Shown here: positions 42,801 to 51,865 of the stretch, piece after piece | How the letters are laid out: each line of letters starts with the position of its first letter | How positions within the stretch are numbered: position 1 is the stretch's first letter | Source: Polyangia bacterium | GTDB lineage: Bacteria > Myxococcota_A > Polyangia > Nannocystales > Nannocystaceae | DNA length: 64,000 nt | Direction of reading: 5' to 3' | Assembly (NCBI GenBank): GCA_030429545.1 | Contig: JAUIFF010000013.1 | Location: 124,001 to 188,000, forward strand | Position numbers and translations under genes: made by a program | Notes under the pieces: generated by a model | Database searches by the model: none | Seen by the model: only the letters and a program-made list of their open reading frames with translations | Told to the model about the DNA's origin: nothing

Positions 42801-43886
42801 ATGCAAGCGGGCCAAAAAATTATTATCGAGGCGTTTGGCGAATCTCCTCCCGAGGCGCTTGCCCAGCACCTACGGGTTGTGCAGCAGCAGCCACCGTCGC
42901 TCGCCGAGCTTGGCCCAGACGATGTGGTGGTCGCCGTCCGAAGCGCGGCGGTTGGGTGGGTCGATCTACTGATGACCTCAGGGCAGTATCAACACATGGC
43001 GAAGCCGCCATATTGTCCGGGCCTCGAGTACAGCGGCGTGGTCGTGGCCAAGGGGCAGGCCGTGCACGAGTACGAAGTTGGTGATGCGGTTTTGTCGGAT
43101 GGCTTTTTTACCGGGCCGCGTTCTCTCGGCGCCTACCAGCAGTGGGGCGGTTTTGCGACCTACGCCGTGGCCCCCCAAAAGGCACTCCTACGCCTACCGC
43201 CGGACTGGTCGTTTGACCAGGGATGTAGTTTTTTGAGCAGCTACGAAACGGCCTACTACTGTTTGCTAACCTGCGGCCGCCTGGTAGCTGGCGAAACCGT
43301 GGTGATACACGGAGCTTCGGGAGCGACCGGGCTTGCTGCGGTACACATCGCAAAGCATGTAGGTGCAACGGTGATCGCAACGGGGCGAAACGCCGACAAG
43401 CTCGCCGAGGTCCAGGCGCAAGGAGCTGATCACATATTGCCGGTCGACGCCGACTTTCGCCAACGGGTCAAGGACCTCACGGACGGGCGTGGGGCCGATG
43501 TCATTTACGACGGTGTCGGTGGTGCGGTCACCGTGCCGAGTTTGCGGAGCGCACGGTTTGGTGCCCGCTATCTGATTGTCGGCTGGGCCTCGACCCCAAA
43601 CGTCGCGCGCGGCCGGGGAGGGCGAGGAGCACCAAATGCCAACCTAATGCCGACCAACCTGGTGCTCATGAAGGGGCTGCAGGTGCTGGGTTGCCCAACC
43701 GCGATTGCTACGCACCGGACACCCGAGATTCGACAACCACGGCTCACGCAGCTGCTCGAGTGGGTCGGGCAGGGGATGCGCCCACACGTTGGTCGAGTGT
43801 TCTCGATGTCCGAAGTGCTGCCTGCGATGGAGGCCAAGTGGCGAAGCCAGGCGGTCGGTGGGATCGTCCTCCGGGTAAGTATGTAA
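42801..43886 (+). CDS. MDR-family NADPH:quinone oxidoreductase-like protein
   Basis: A 361-residue cytosolic enzyme of the zinc-independent medium-chain dehydrogenase/reductase branch. The GroES-like domain has VVVAVRSAAVGWVDLLMTSGQY and PYCPGLEYSGVV, the usual quinone-reductase signature; the Rossmann domain has VVIHGASGATGLAAVHIAKHVG and GADVIYDGVGG. Zinc ligands are missing, as in quinone and enoyl reductases. An acyl-CoA or quinone substrate is inferred. The ATG at 42801 starts the family N-terminus; the upstream open frame is antisense to the acyltransferase gene and was excluded. Confidence 0.87.
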   Translation: MQAGQKIIIEAFGESPPEALAQHLRVVQQQPPSLAELGPDDVVVAVRSAAVGWVDLLMTSGQYQHMAKPPYCPGLEYSGVVVAKGQAVHEYEVGDAVLSDGFFTGPRSLGAYQQWGGFATYAVAPQKALLRLPPDWSFDQGCSFLSSYETAYYCLLTCGRLVAGETVVIHGASGATGLAAVHIAKHVGATVIATGRNADKLAEVQAQGADHILPVDADFRQRVKDLTDGRGADVIYDGVGGAVTVPSLRSARFGARYLIVGWASTPNVARGRGGRGAPNANLMPTNLVLMKGLQVLGCPTAIATHRTPEIRQPRLTQLLEWVGQGMRPHVGRVFSMSEVLPAMEAKWRSQAVGGIVLRVSM

Positions 43887-43903
43887 ATACAGATGAATCA
43901 AGA

Positions 43904-43936
43904 CCTCCCTTCGCACGCAGTGATTACGAAGGGAGG
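43904..43936. terminator. Possible terminator hairpin
   Basis: CCTCCCTTCG (43904-43913) pairs perfectly with CGAAGGGAGG (43927-43936) across a 13-base loop just after the oxidoreductase stop. There is no T-run, so it may be an attenuated or factor-aided terminator. Confidence 0.5.
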
Positions 43937-43951
43937 CTTGAGGGTTAGGGG

Positions 43952-44167
43952 TTAACCGCGAAATCGCGATGAGGGATTGTGGCGTCGTCTGGCATGGCTT
44001 GCCTGGTCACGCACTCGACCGCCACGGTTGCGCCTAGGCTTTGTTCGACGGTTGTTGCGGTTGACGGGCGCAGAACCGGGATTGACTTGATTTTCAGATG
44101 AACTGTCCGAATCATTCAGCGGTTGTGGATGATGAAGGACATTGGTAATGGAGCGAAATTTGGGCAT
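43952..44167 (-). CDS. Small Arg/Asn-rich basic protein, doubtful
   Basis: A 71-residue frame with ATG 44167 and a CAGGTAG ribosome-like site 4-10 bases upstream. The product is unusually rich in Arg and Asn (NRNNRRTKPRRNRGGRVRDQ) with a mild N-terminus (MPKFRSITNVLHHPQPLND). It has no antisense gene to explain it as a shadow and fills otherwise empty sequence, which favours a real gene; low complexity and lack of a family argue for caution. If real it would be a cationic nucleic-acid-binding or secreted peptide. Confidence 0.35.
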   Translation of the reverse strand: MPKFRSITNVLHHPQPLNDSDSSSENQVNPGSAPVNRNNRRTKPRRNRGGRVRDQASHARRRHNPSSRFRG

Positions 44168-44467
44168 GATCTACCTGTGTTTTGGGTTGGGTGAAGGCAC
44201 AACGAGACCACGCCAAACGTTCGCAGAGAACTTGTAACAACAAGTATCATCCGCAGTTGGCAGGTGGATTCCAACTCAACAACGCATGTCTTCGACAGCT
44301 CGTCAGCTGTTGACGAGGTCAAAAAAGGCTGTAAATCCGAGTACGAATATCCTAACGCGCCCCTTTTGTTGGGAGCGGTCTCGTCACTCGAGGATTTAGC
44401 TTCTAGTCACGCATAATTGACCCCATCGCTGAGGTCCTGTGCAGGATAGGGGCGATGCGCTCCCCTG

Positions 44468-45319
44468 TCAACGGGATATCGCGGTAGGCAGTGATTTCTC
44501 GATCGCTGCTGCAAGCCCCTGGGCAAGTGTGCTGTAGGTCGGGAGCTCGCCGAGGTCGATGTCGGCGTCGACGAGTGAACGGGCTACTTCGGGTCGGATG
44601 CCAACGAGTGCACAGCGGGCACCAGTAAGTTTGGAGGCCCGAACGGCGCGTAGCAACAGGGACGCAACTTCGCGATCGACGGTTCGAACACCTGTCACAT
44701 CCAACAGGACTCTTCGGGCATCCTGATCGCGGATTGCCTGCAGCAGTGCATCCATAAGTTTTTGGGTGCGTTGGGCATCGATCGTACCAATAAGCGGGAC
44801 TGCAAGGACACCTTCCCACAGGTTGAGAATCGGCGTAGCTAGTTCGTCGATCAGTTTTGCCTGGGCAGCGACGAGCTCGTTGGCAAAGCGTTCGCGGTCG
44901 ATCGCAGTCGAGCGTTCCTCGGTGATGTCCCGGGCTGTTCCCGCAGTGCCGAGTGAACGACCGTCGGGTCCTACCACCGGAACTTTGCGTGTCGACAGCC
45001 AAACTGTCTGGTGGTTAGCTTGCTGGTCAAGGGGTTCCTCGACCTGTTTGAGGTGGCCGCTCTCCATTACCAACTGGTCGTCGCGTACAAATGCCTGCGC
45101 TTGGGCGGCCGGCCAGTGGTCGAAATCTGTGGTGCCCGCCATGTCTTGTTTGGTGCAGTTTGCCGCCTGCGCAATCACAGAGTTGACCGCGACAAACCGT
45201 CCGTTTGGGTCCTTGACCCACGCCATCCCTTGGCAAGCCTCGAGGAGTGCGGCGAGCTGAGCCTTGAGGACTCGATTCTCGTGAAGGAGTGTGTCTCGCG
45301 GTTTGGATGCGTCGGTCAT
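44468..45319 (-). CDS. PAS-STAS domain protein (RsbR-like)
   Basis: A 283-residue cytosolic regulator. A short coiled N-terminus leads to a PAS domain (about 25-140: GMAWVKDPNGRFVAVNSV, TVWLSTRKVPVVGPDGR, ending in the usual ARDITEE). The C-terminal STAS domain (about 160-275) has RRVLLDVTGVRTVDREVASLLLR and LVGIRPEVARSLVDADIDL, matching RsbR-type stressosome subunits. A Thr sits at the phosphorylatable position of the DVTGV segment, so partner-switching control by a kinase is plausible; no RsbS/RsbT genes are adjacent. Starts at ATG 45319. Confidence 0.82.
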   Translation of the reverse strand: MTDASKPRDTLLHENRVLKAQLAALLEACQGMAWVKDPNGRFVAVNSVIAQAANCTKQDMAGTTDFDHWPAAQAQAFVRDDQLVMESGHLKQVEEPLDQQANHQTVWLSTRKVPVVGPDGRSLGTAGTARDITEERSTAIDRERFANELVAAQAKLIDELATPILNLWEGVLAVPLIGTIDAQRTQKLMDALLQAIRDQDARRVLLDVTGVRTVDREVASLLLRAVRASKLTGARCALVGIRPEVARSLVDADIDLGELPTYSTLAQGLAAAIEKSLPTAISR

Positions 45320-45439
45320 CGTGCCCCGATTTCAGCTCCTTGATGATACACAAAAGCGCCAGGTCGTGGTGACCTGAACGCTGTTGCGGCTGGGCTAAAC
45401 TGCCCCTTCGGATAGATTGTGTTGTCGCCAGTTGCGACG

Positions 45440-46750
45440 CTATTGCGGAATGGTCGTCATACACTCGGTGAGCGGTCCGGCGAGGCCACTCCAGCCGTTG
45501 TAGCCCGATTGCAAGTCGAGGTCGGGCCCTTCGATGAGCGGCTGCGAGTTGGAGTAGTCGTTGATGTACACCTCCATCAATTCCGCTCCGGTCTGGCCGT
45601 CGCCCGCACTGAGGATGTAGACCCTCGGCATCAAGTCGTCGAACAGCGGCCCGCCGATCGCGTGGATACCCCAGGTACCATCTGTACCTGCAAGTTCTTG
45701 GCCGGTCCCGGTTGTGTAGTCGAGTTGCCACAGTACCGTCGAGTCCATGGCAAACCCGATACTATCGTTGATTTCACCGTCGACGAGTCCGGGTGACATG
45801 TCGTCGATGTCGGCGACCGAGGCGTTTTCTAGGTCGGTGATGACCTCGAAGTTGAGGTCGCCGTTGAGGTAGTCTCCAGTAAATCGCAGAAGTCGGTTGC
45901 CCTCCGCACTGCCGACGTTCACTCCGGTATCCATCAAGTACACACGGCCATCGCAGTCGGTGTAGAGCGCCTCGATTCGCAGCGGGTTTTGGTTTTGCAT
46001 ATCGTTGGGCACCATCCCTAAAACGACAGCCTCGGCAGGGGTGTTGGGCGTGATGGGTGGCTCCGCGATGTGATAGATCTGCGTTCCTCCGGCCGATTCC
46101 CGCGATCCGAGCAACGAACCATCTTCGAGCATCGTAATTCCATTTTGCCCGTGTGTCAGCGGCATGTTGGCATTTATTTGATTGTGCACCAATTGTACGA
46201 CAGAGCCGTCACTCGAGTCGAGCTCAATGTAGATCAGTGCATCATCAACAGAGTACCAAAGGTTCGGTGTGTTCCACAGCAGGTTGCCATCGGAGTCTGA
46301 TTCCGACTCTGACTCCGTTCCGGAGTCGGTCGGATCTCCCGTGGTGCTATCACTGTCCGTGCCGTCCGTATCGGTATCAGTATCCGACTCTGAACCCGGA
46401 TCTGTTGTTGCATCTGTCGTTGTAGGTACATCCGTTGTACTGTCAGTTGGGTCGGGCCCGGTGGTGGCGTCTGTGGTCGGGTCGGGACCTGTTGTTGGGT
46501 CCGTCGTTGGGTCCGGTCCGGTTGTTGGTCCGGCTGTTGAGTCGGACTCGCCGGCTGTTTGGGTGCCGGTTGGGCTCCCCGAATCCGTGCCCATGGTGGT
46601 GCCCGTGGTCCCGTCGTCACTATCAGAATCGGTGTCGGACGAGCTCGACTCGGTCGACGAAGCCGATGCGGAATTGCCTTCGCTCGGTGATGAACCGCAG
46701 GCGCTCAAGGTCAACATAAGAAAAGAACATGTCCAAATGGTCTTGTTCAC
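45440..46750 (-). CDS. Ser/Asp/Thr-rich stalk lipoprotein
   Basis: A 436-residue secreted lipoprotein. GGAG lies 8 bases before GTG 46750 and the signal ends in a LSAC lipobox; a longer frame has no such support. Residues 20-165 are low complexity (SDTDSDSDD, then TTGPDPTTD repeats, then SESESDSDG). Residues 170-436 resemble a six-bladed propeller of the type used for surface binding (LWYSVDDALIYIELDSSDG, GRVYLMDTGVNVGS, VYILSAGDG). No enzyme motif is seen. The stalk DNA also carries a long open frame on the plus strand, which is an artefact. Confidence 0.72.
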   Translation of the reverse strand: MNKTIWTCSFLMLTLSACGSSPSEGNSASASSTESSSSDTDSDSDDGTTGTTMGTDSGSPTGTQTAGESDSTAGPTTGPDPTTDPTTGPDPTTDATTGPDPTDSTTDVPTTTDATTDPGSESDTDTDTDGTDSDSTTGDPTDSGTESESESDSDGNLLWNTPNLWYSVDDALIYIELDSSDGSVVQLVHNQINANMPLTHGQNGITMLEDGSLLGSRESAGGTQIYHIAEPPITPNTPAEAVVLGMVPNDMQNQNPLRIEALYTDCDGRVYLMDTGVNVGSAEGNRLLRFTGDYLNGDLNFEVITDLENASVADIDDMSPGLVDGEINDSIGFAMDSTVLWQLDYTTGTGQELAGTDGTWGIHAIGGPLFDDLMPRVYILSAGDGQTGAELMEVYINDYSNSQPLIEGPDLDLQSGYNGWSGLAGPLTECMTTIPQ

Positions 46751-47042
46751 AGAAATCTCCAACGTGTACGCGAACGTCCGGAAAATCCGCGCGCTCGTAC
46801 TACCTGACAACGATTGTCGCGGGGATTTCCAAGCCGATCAAGCGCATGAACTTCGCCGGGCTCGCGGTAACCGTGGTGTGAACCTTGGGTGTCATATGTA
46901 CGGCATGCGTGAACAATTTGAGTATACATCTTTTTGTGACGGGCTTCCCAATTTCGGGGCGAAAGTGAGCAAAAGTATTCGAAACTTTTTCCAGGAATGG
47001 TGTCTAAAGGTTGAACCTTTAGATGCGGGAACCGGGGAAGCT

Positions 47043-50000
47043 ATGAATTCGCAGGAAATGAGCGGTACGCAGGGGCAGGACGACGACGCTCTCGCCCGTG
47101 CTGTCGTCACAACGGTTCGTCTTCAGCGCGAAGGCACCAAACTCCGGCAGCCGGCGAAGCCAACCAAAACGGACTCAGTCCCCTCGCGTATTGGTCGTTT
47201 TGTGATTGTTCGGCGAATCGGGTCCGGGGGCATGGGCGTCGTCTACTCCGCGTACGATGAGGAACTAGACCGGAAGGTTGCCATCAAGGTGCTGCACGCA
47301 GAATCTGGCGGTAGCTCCGGTCGCGCCCGGATCATGCGCGAAGCCCAGGCGCTCGCCCGGCTATCCCACCCCAATATCGTTCATGTCTACGAGGTCGGTG
47401 AGCTCGACAACGGCCAGGTATTTATGGCGATGGAGTTTTGCGAAGGCATGACGATGGACGCCTGGGTCCATGCCAGCTCGCGCAGCTACCGCGAGATCCT
47501 CGCGGTCTATCTGCAGGCGGCTGAGGGGCTTGCGGCGGCCCACGAGATTGGTTTGGTGCATCGCGACATCAAGCCAGAGAACATGCTGATCGACGCGCGC
47601 GGGCGTGTTGTTTTGCTCGACTTCGGACTTGCCCGGATGCGGGGAGATGCCAGTGACCGCCCGACGCAGGAGCCCGATGGTGCCGAAGCGTCGATAGATC
47701 TCGCCGACATTGCTTCGGTTTCGGCCGAGGTAATTGCACGAACGCTCACGGCAACCGGGTCGATCATGGGCACGCCTGCGTACATGTCCCCAGAGCAATG
47801 TGCGGGGCTAACCGTCGATGCTCGCAGCGACCAGTTCTCGTTTTGTGTTTCGCTGTACGAGAGCCTTTACGGAGAGCGGCCGTTTTCGGGGCGAAATCTC
47901 TCAGACATGATCGTCGCGATCTGTCAGGGAGAAGTGCGCGAGCCACCGCGGGGGAGCAGCATACCCACCTGGTTGCGGCGCGTGATTGTCCGTGGCCTGT
48001 CGGTCAAACGCAGTGAGCGGTGGCCGTCGATGCAGGCCCTGGCGACAGCTCTCAAGCGCGATGTAAAGGGCGCACGCCAACGCTGGTTTGGTGCGGCAGG
48101 TGTGGCTGCCTCGTTGCTCGTTGGGATGGTGGGTGTGTGGCAGCCGTGGTCGGGGCCCCAGATGTGTGCGGGAGCGCAGCAACGGCTCGAGGGCGTTTGG
48201 GACGGTGCGCGCAAGCAAGAAGTTGCACAAGCACTTTCCGACACGGGGTTCGCCTACGGTGAACAGACATGGGCCCTCGTCGAACAGCGACTCGATCGCT
48301 ACACCGATGGCTGGGCAAGGACCTATGCCGACGCCTGCGAGATTCACCAACGCGGCGAGACGAGCAACGAGCTTTACGATCGCCAGGTGACTTGCCTCGA
48401 CACGCGACTCACCGAAGTCCGGGCGCTCGTCGATGTCCTTAAAGGTGCAGATGCAACGATCCTGCAGCAAACACCTCAGATGCTCGCTGGACTCGCCCCG
48501 GTTTCTGCGTGTGCCGACAAGGAGTTTTTGTTGGAGGGGTACGAGCCTCCGCCCAACCATAAAACGGCGGAAGCTGTCCATAGCCTACGAGCTGAGCTTG
48601 TTCGCGTAAAAATGTGGGCGGAGTCGGGCCATCCTGAAAAGGTTGTTGATGCAATTGAAGGTGTTGTTGAGGCCGCCAAAACCCTCGGTTACCGCCCTCT
48701 GCTCGCCGAAGCCCAGCTCCGACTCGGGCACGTGCGTATGGCTCTGATGCAGGAGAAGGAGTCTGAGGAAGCATTTTTGAATGCGTTCTTGACCGGCGAT
48801 GCGGTTCGCCACGATCGGGTTGCGGCCGAGGCCGGTGCCTGGCTGGTGTTTCTCAATGCCCGCCGGGGGCGTGACGTGGAGGCCAAACTTCGGGCGGAGC
48901 ACGTCTCTTCAGTCATATCCAGATACGGCCGAACATCGGTCGCAGACGCCAACCTTCATCGCGGCTTGGCGACCATCGACTTCTATGCCGGTCGGTTTGC
49001 CGAGGCGCGCAGTGGATTGGCCCACGCCCGCCAAATTGCCGAGTCCTTACCCGAGGGCCAAGGCGAGCTGCTGGCAACGCGAATCTACGTCAACATCGGA
49101 CAGGTGTGCGAATACCAAGGGGATCCCGAGTGTATGTCGCAAAACTACGAGCAGGCAATGGATCGGGTGAAGAATTGGCTTGGTGCAGACGACCCCGCGC
49201 TGTCGATGTACCGCTTCATGTTGGCCAAAGCTCGGCTCCACCAAGCCCGCTACGACGAAGCCAAGAACCTGGTTGAGGCATCGTTGGCAGCGACAAAGCG
49301 AACGTTCGGCGAACATCATCATCTCTATGCACGGGACCTTAATTTTGCCGCCGAGGTTGCAATGTTGCGGGGGGATTTCGAGGCCGCTCAAGAGTACGTC
49401 CTCGGCGCGCGTCGAGTGGCTGAGAAAGTTGTTGATACATCGAACCCGATCTACACGTGGAGTACGATGTTGGGGGCCAAAATCTTTAATGCCAGTGGAG
49501 ACTACGAGCAGGCGTTGGCGTTGGCCAAGCAAAGCATTGAGCATGCCAAGGACGCCCACGGCCGCGACGAGCATGATGAATACAAAGCCAACAAGATGTT
49601 GTTGATACATGCGAATGCTTTGTTGGGGCTCGAGCAACACACAACCGCGATCAAAGCGTTCGAGAAATTTCTAAGTGAAAGCGATCGCGTTGAAGTAAGC
49701 GCCAAGCTCCACCGGACGTCGGCCTTTGTCGGGTTGGCGAGGGCCTATACGGCGACCGGAGCGGACGAGAAGGCCCAGCAGATGTTGGCCAAGGCAGATG
49801 AGCTCGTCGCCCAGATGGGTGACAACCACTGGGCCTGGGCAGGGCCGCTCGAAGCCCGCGCGGAATTGGCACTCGAGCAGGGTCGTGTCGACGAGGCTGT
49901 TGACGCTGCGCAACGAATGATCGAGCTACTAGAACGCTCGGGTTGCTCAAAAATCGACTTGCCGCGGGCGAGGTTTTTGTTGGCCCGTGCGATCGTGCTT

Positions 50001-50135
50001 CGCGACCACCGTAGGGCACAGGAGCTCGCGCGCCGGGCATTGGCCGAAAGCGACGATATCATCGGCGGCGACCCGCGCGTGCGCGAGCGGATCGAGACCT
50101 GGTTGCAAGAGCATTCCTGCAGCTGGACCGCTTAG
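47043..50135 (+). CDS. Ser/Thr protein kinase with C-terminal TPR domain
   Basis: A 1,030-residue membrane kinase. ATG 47043 has GGGGAAG before it; the open frame runs further up but only antisense to the previous gene. The kinase domain (about 50-335) is complete: glycine loop IGSGGMGVVYSAY, VAIK lysine, HRDIKPEN at 173-180, DFG at 193-195, and an activation segment enlarged by about 30 acidic residues before GTPAYMSPEQ. A membrane helix (FGAAGVAASLLVGMVGVW) lies near 350; the extracytoplasmic part holds a Cys-containing region and TPRs of the kinesin-light-chain type (about 540-1000). This is a common myxobacterial kinase architecture; signals and targets are unknown. Confidence 0.9.
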   Translation: MNSQEMSGTQGQDDDALARAVVTTVRLQREGTKLRQPAKPTKTDSVPSRIGRFVIVRRIGSGGMGVVYSAYDEELDRKVAIKVLHAESGGSSGRARIMREAQALARLSHPNIVHVYEVGELDNGQVFMAMEFCEGMTMDAWVHASSRSYREILAVYLQAAEGLAAAHEIGLVHRDIKPENMLIDARGRVVLLDFGLARMRGDASDRPTQEPDGAEASIDLADIASVSAEVIARTLTATGSIMGTPAYMSPEQCAGLTVDARSDQFSFCVSLYESLYGERPFSGRNLSDMIVAICQGEVREPPRGSSIPTWLRRVIVRGLSVKRSERWPSMQALATALKRDVKGARQRWFGAAGVAASLLVGMVGVWQPWSGPQMCAGAQQRLEGVWDGARKQEVAQALSDTGFAYGEQTWALVEQRLDRYTDGWARTYADACEIHQRGETSNELYDRQVTCLDTRLTEVRALVDVLKGADATILQQTPQMLAGLAPVSACADKEFLLEGYEPPPNHKTAEAVHSLRAELVRVKMWAESGHPEKVVDAIEGVVEAAKTLGYRPLLAEAQLRLGHVRMALMQEKESEEAFLNAFLTGDAVRHDRVAAEAGAWLVFLNARRGRDVEAKLRAEHVSSVISRYGRTSVADANLHRGLATIDFYAGRFAEARSGLAHARQIAESLPEGQGELLATRIYVNIGQVCEYQGDPECMSQNYEQAMDRVKNWLGADDPALSMYRFMLAKARLHQARYDEAKNLVEASLAATKRTFGEHHHLYARDLNFAAEVAMLRGDFEAAQEYVLGARRVAEKVVDTSNPIYTWSTMLGAKIFNASGDYEQALALAKQSIEHAKDAHGRDEHDEYKANKMLLIHANALLGLEQHTTAIKAFEKFLSESDRVEVSAKLHRTSAFVGLARAYTATGADEKAQQMLAKADELVAQMGDNHWAWAGPLEARAELALEQGRVDEAVDAAQRMIELLERSGCSKIDLPRARFLLARAIVLRDHRRAQELARRALAESDDIIGGDPRVRERIETWLQEHSCSWTA

Positions 50136-50217
50136 AAGATCTGTTCTTTAAAACCTGTATGATGATGCATGGTGTCGGCCTACACGGTAGGTTCGCGTCT
50201 GGTTAGGTAGACCATGC

Positions 50218-50227
50218 CTATGCATAG
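50218..50227. promoter_or_regulatory. CTATGCATAG palindrome in leader
   Basis: A perfect 10-base palindrome lies 59 bases before ATG 50287 in the 151-base spacer after the kinase gene; ATGCAT occurs a second time at 50165-50170. It may be an operator, but a single site is weak evidence. Confidence 0.25.
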
Positions 50228-50286
50228 TTTGCGTGACCAGAGTACCCGACTGGGTGCAACAATTATGCTCGTAGCTCAATCGCGTT

Positions 50287-51603
50287 ATGGAGAGCCTTTC
50301 TACGCGCAACGCCGGTGGCACGGTACGACTCACCATGCTCCCTGAGCCTATGCAGGTGCTGGGAGTGTTCGCTGGCGAAGTGGTTGTGTGCCTGCGGCGC
50401 GGGGCAGACGGCTCTCAAGATAGTCTGGTGACCTGTGCGAACGCCCAGATCCTAGCGACCTACCCACTGCGTGGAAATGTGTGTGCACATGTATTGGTGG
50501 AGCTCAATGGCAAACTGCGAGTCCTGTTGATCCTGCGGCATGACGGTGAACCGCTGAGTTTGGTGGTGGTTGGTCCGCACGGGGTCGAGCGAATGCGGCC
50601 CCTTCCCCCCGAGGTCGAAGGCGAACTTGCCGTGACGCGTGCCGCTGCCGGCGTGACGCTACTTTGCCGTCAGGGATTAATGTATATTCACCTGGGATCA
50701 GGGCTCGTTCGCTGGCTGACGCGACTACCGGTTGAGACGTTCTTTGCCGACCGGGAGTGGGTGTTTGCCAACGACAGCTCCCATTGCTACGGCATCCACG
50801 TGCCGTCGGGTCGCCAGGTTCGTTGGCGCGAATCCGGGGTGTTTTGCCGTGGCGTGCTCAGTCAGTCCGATGGGCGCCTGCTGACCATGATGGTTCCGGG
50901 CGATGCCGAGGAGCGTGCGAGCGTGCTGGTGCACGACAGTCAGACCGGCGATGAGCTGACGTCCTGCCGAGCACCGGTCGGGGCAGAGGTGTTGTATCGA
51001 GCGGGACCGAAGCAAGCTGTGAGTCGCAGCATTGGCGGTGCAGGGCATATTCTCGACCTCGATACGATCGAGTTTCGGTCGCTAGGTGAGGGGTGCCGAT
51101 GGCTTGATGTCGGTGGGAATGTTCCGGCCCTGCTTCGGCCCGGGGGGCGGGTGACCTACGCTGGCAGACAGTGGTGGATCAACCGGTTGGACGGACAGTT
51201 TCTTGTATATGCAGGGGAGTTCTACCGCGTCAACGGACGTCAGGTTGTGTTGCTGGCCGCCGGTGAGCAACAGCAACAGCTGCTAGGTTCTCTCGGTGCC
51301 TTCGTAAATGCTCTCGCGTTGGGGAAGGTTGCGGAAGCAGTAGACCTACTCTCAGTCGATCTACGGCTATGGTCCGCACTGACGCCCCACGAGTTGGCGG
51401 CAATAGAGGTCGATACGCCAGTCCATCGGCGGGGGCTGTTGGCCGAAATATCGGCCCACCGGAGTCACTACACATGGCTCGCTGACAGTTGTCCGGTGTG
51501 CACCAGACCAACGCAGATTTCCGTGTTCCCGCGCGGGGTGATACGTTGCCTAAGTTGCGGCGCGACCACGCCGTCCGAGCGGGTTATTGCCGGTTTCGAC
51601 TGA
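50287..51603 (+). CDS. Hypothetical protein: propeller-like N-terminus, C-terminal zinc ribbon
   Basis: A 438-residue cytosolic protein without signal or membrane segment. Residues 15-330 repeat short strand pairs of the kind VLGVFAGEVVVCLRRG, GKLRVLLILRHDGEPLSLVVV and GQFLVYAGEFYRVNGRQVVLL, suggestive of a beta-propeller. A helical linker (ALALGKVAEAVDLLSVDLRLW) leads to a C-terminal four-cysteine zinc ribbon, CPVC and CLSC separated by 17 residues. No family is recognised. Lying between a TPR kinase and two giant sensor kinases, it could be an adaptor of that block, but this rests on position alone. Confidence 0.6.
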   Translation: MESLSTRNAGGTVRLTMLPEPMQVLGVFAGEVVVCLRRGADGSQDSLVTCANAQILATYPLRGNVCAHVLVELNGKLRVLLILRHDGEPLSLVVVGPHGVERMRPLPPEVEGELAVTRAAAGVTLLCRQGLMYIHLGSGLVRWLTRLPVETFFADREWVFANDSSHCYGIHVPSGRQVRWRESGVFCRGVLSQSDGRLLTMMVPGDAEERASVLVHDSQTGDELTSCRAPVGAEVLYRAGPKQAVSRSIGGAGHILDLDTIEFRSLGEGCRWLDVGGNVPALLRPGGRVTYAGRQWWINRLDGQFLVYAGEFYRVNGRQVVLLAAGEQQQQLLGSLGAFVNALALGKVAEAVDLLSVDLRLWSALTPHELAAIEVDTPVHRRGLLAEISAHRSHYTWLADSCPVCTRPTQISVFPRGVIRCLSCGATTPSERVIAGFD

Positions 51604-51865
51604 GGTCAACGGTCAGGTTCAAGAACTGGTTCTCGCGAAACACGCGGACGTCGATACGGTCATCGTAGAGGCGACGCGCAGCGACATAATCCTCGATCGA
51701 GTTGACCGGATAATCGTTGATATACAACACGATGTCGCCCGATTGGAGGCCAATATCCGCAGCGGGAGAGCCGGGGATGCAGTGGCGCAGGAGCAGGCCG
51801 CCAGCAGGGGGCGGAAAGTAGAGAACGTTTTCGGCAGCTTCCAACGAAAAATCCTCGCGCTCCAC
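51584..51865 (-). CDS. Small stand-alone PDZ domain protein
   Basis: A 93-residue protein consisting of little more than a PDZ domain: GGLLLRHCIPGSPAADIGLQSGDIVLYINDYPVNSIEDYVA (in parts GSPAADIGLQSGDIVLYIN and VNSIEDYV) is the carboxylate-binding and helix region. No signal peptide and no protease domain are attached; the upstream frame is closed by a stop, so it is not the tail of a longer gene. GTG 51865 is the only start. It overlaps the convergent gene's last 20 bases. It may bind C-terminal peptides as an adaptor. Confidence 0.68.
   Translation of the reverse strand: MEREDFSLEAAENVLYFPPPAGGLLLRHCIPGSPAADIGLQSGDIVLYINDYPVNSIEDYVAARRLYDDRIDVRVFRENQFLNLTVDLSRNRQ

Larger units (their letters stand above)
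43887..44467. other. Long intergenic region with hairpin and one doubtful small ORF
   Basis: This 581-base gap holds a hairpin at 43904-43936, a small Arg-rich frame at 43952-44167 listed separately, a short CTTGT-ACAAG dyad near 44233, an AGCT-CGTC-AGCT dyad near 44299, and a compound hairpin (CATCGC 44424-44429 with GCGATG 44452-44457 enclosing TCCTG/CAGGA) after the PAS-STAS gene. No other gene is evident. Confidence 0.45.

Noticed and set aside
46269..47042. N-terminal extension of the TPR kinase by about 258 residues
   Set aside because: The extension is mostly antisense to the Ser/Asp-rich lipoprotein; ATG 47043 has a ribosome site and directly precedes kinase-like sequence.
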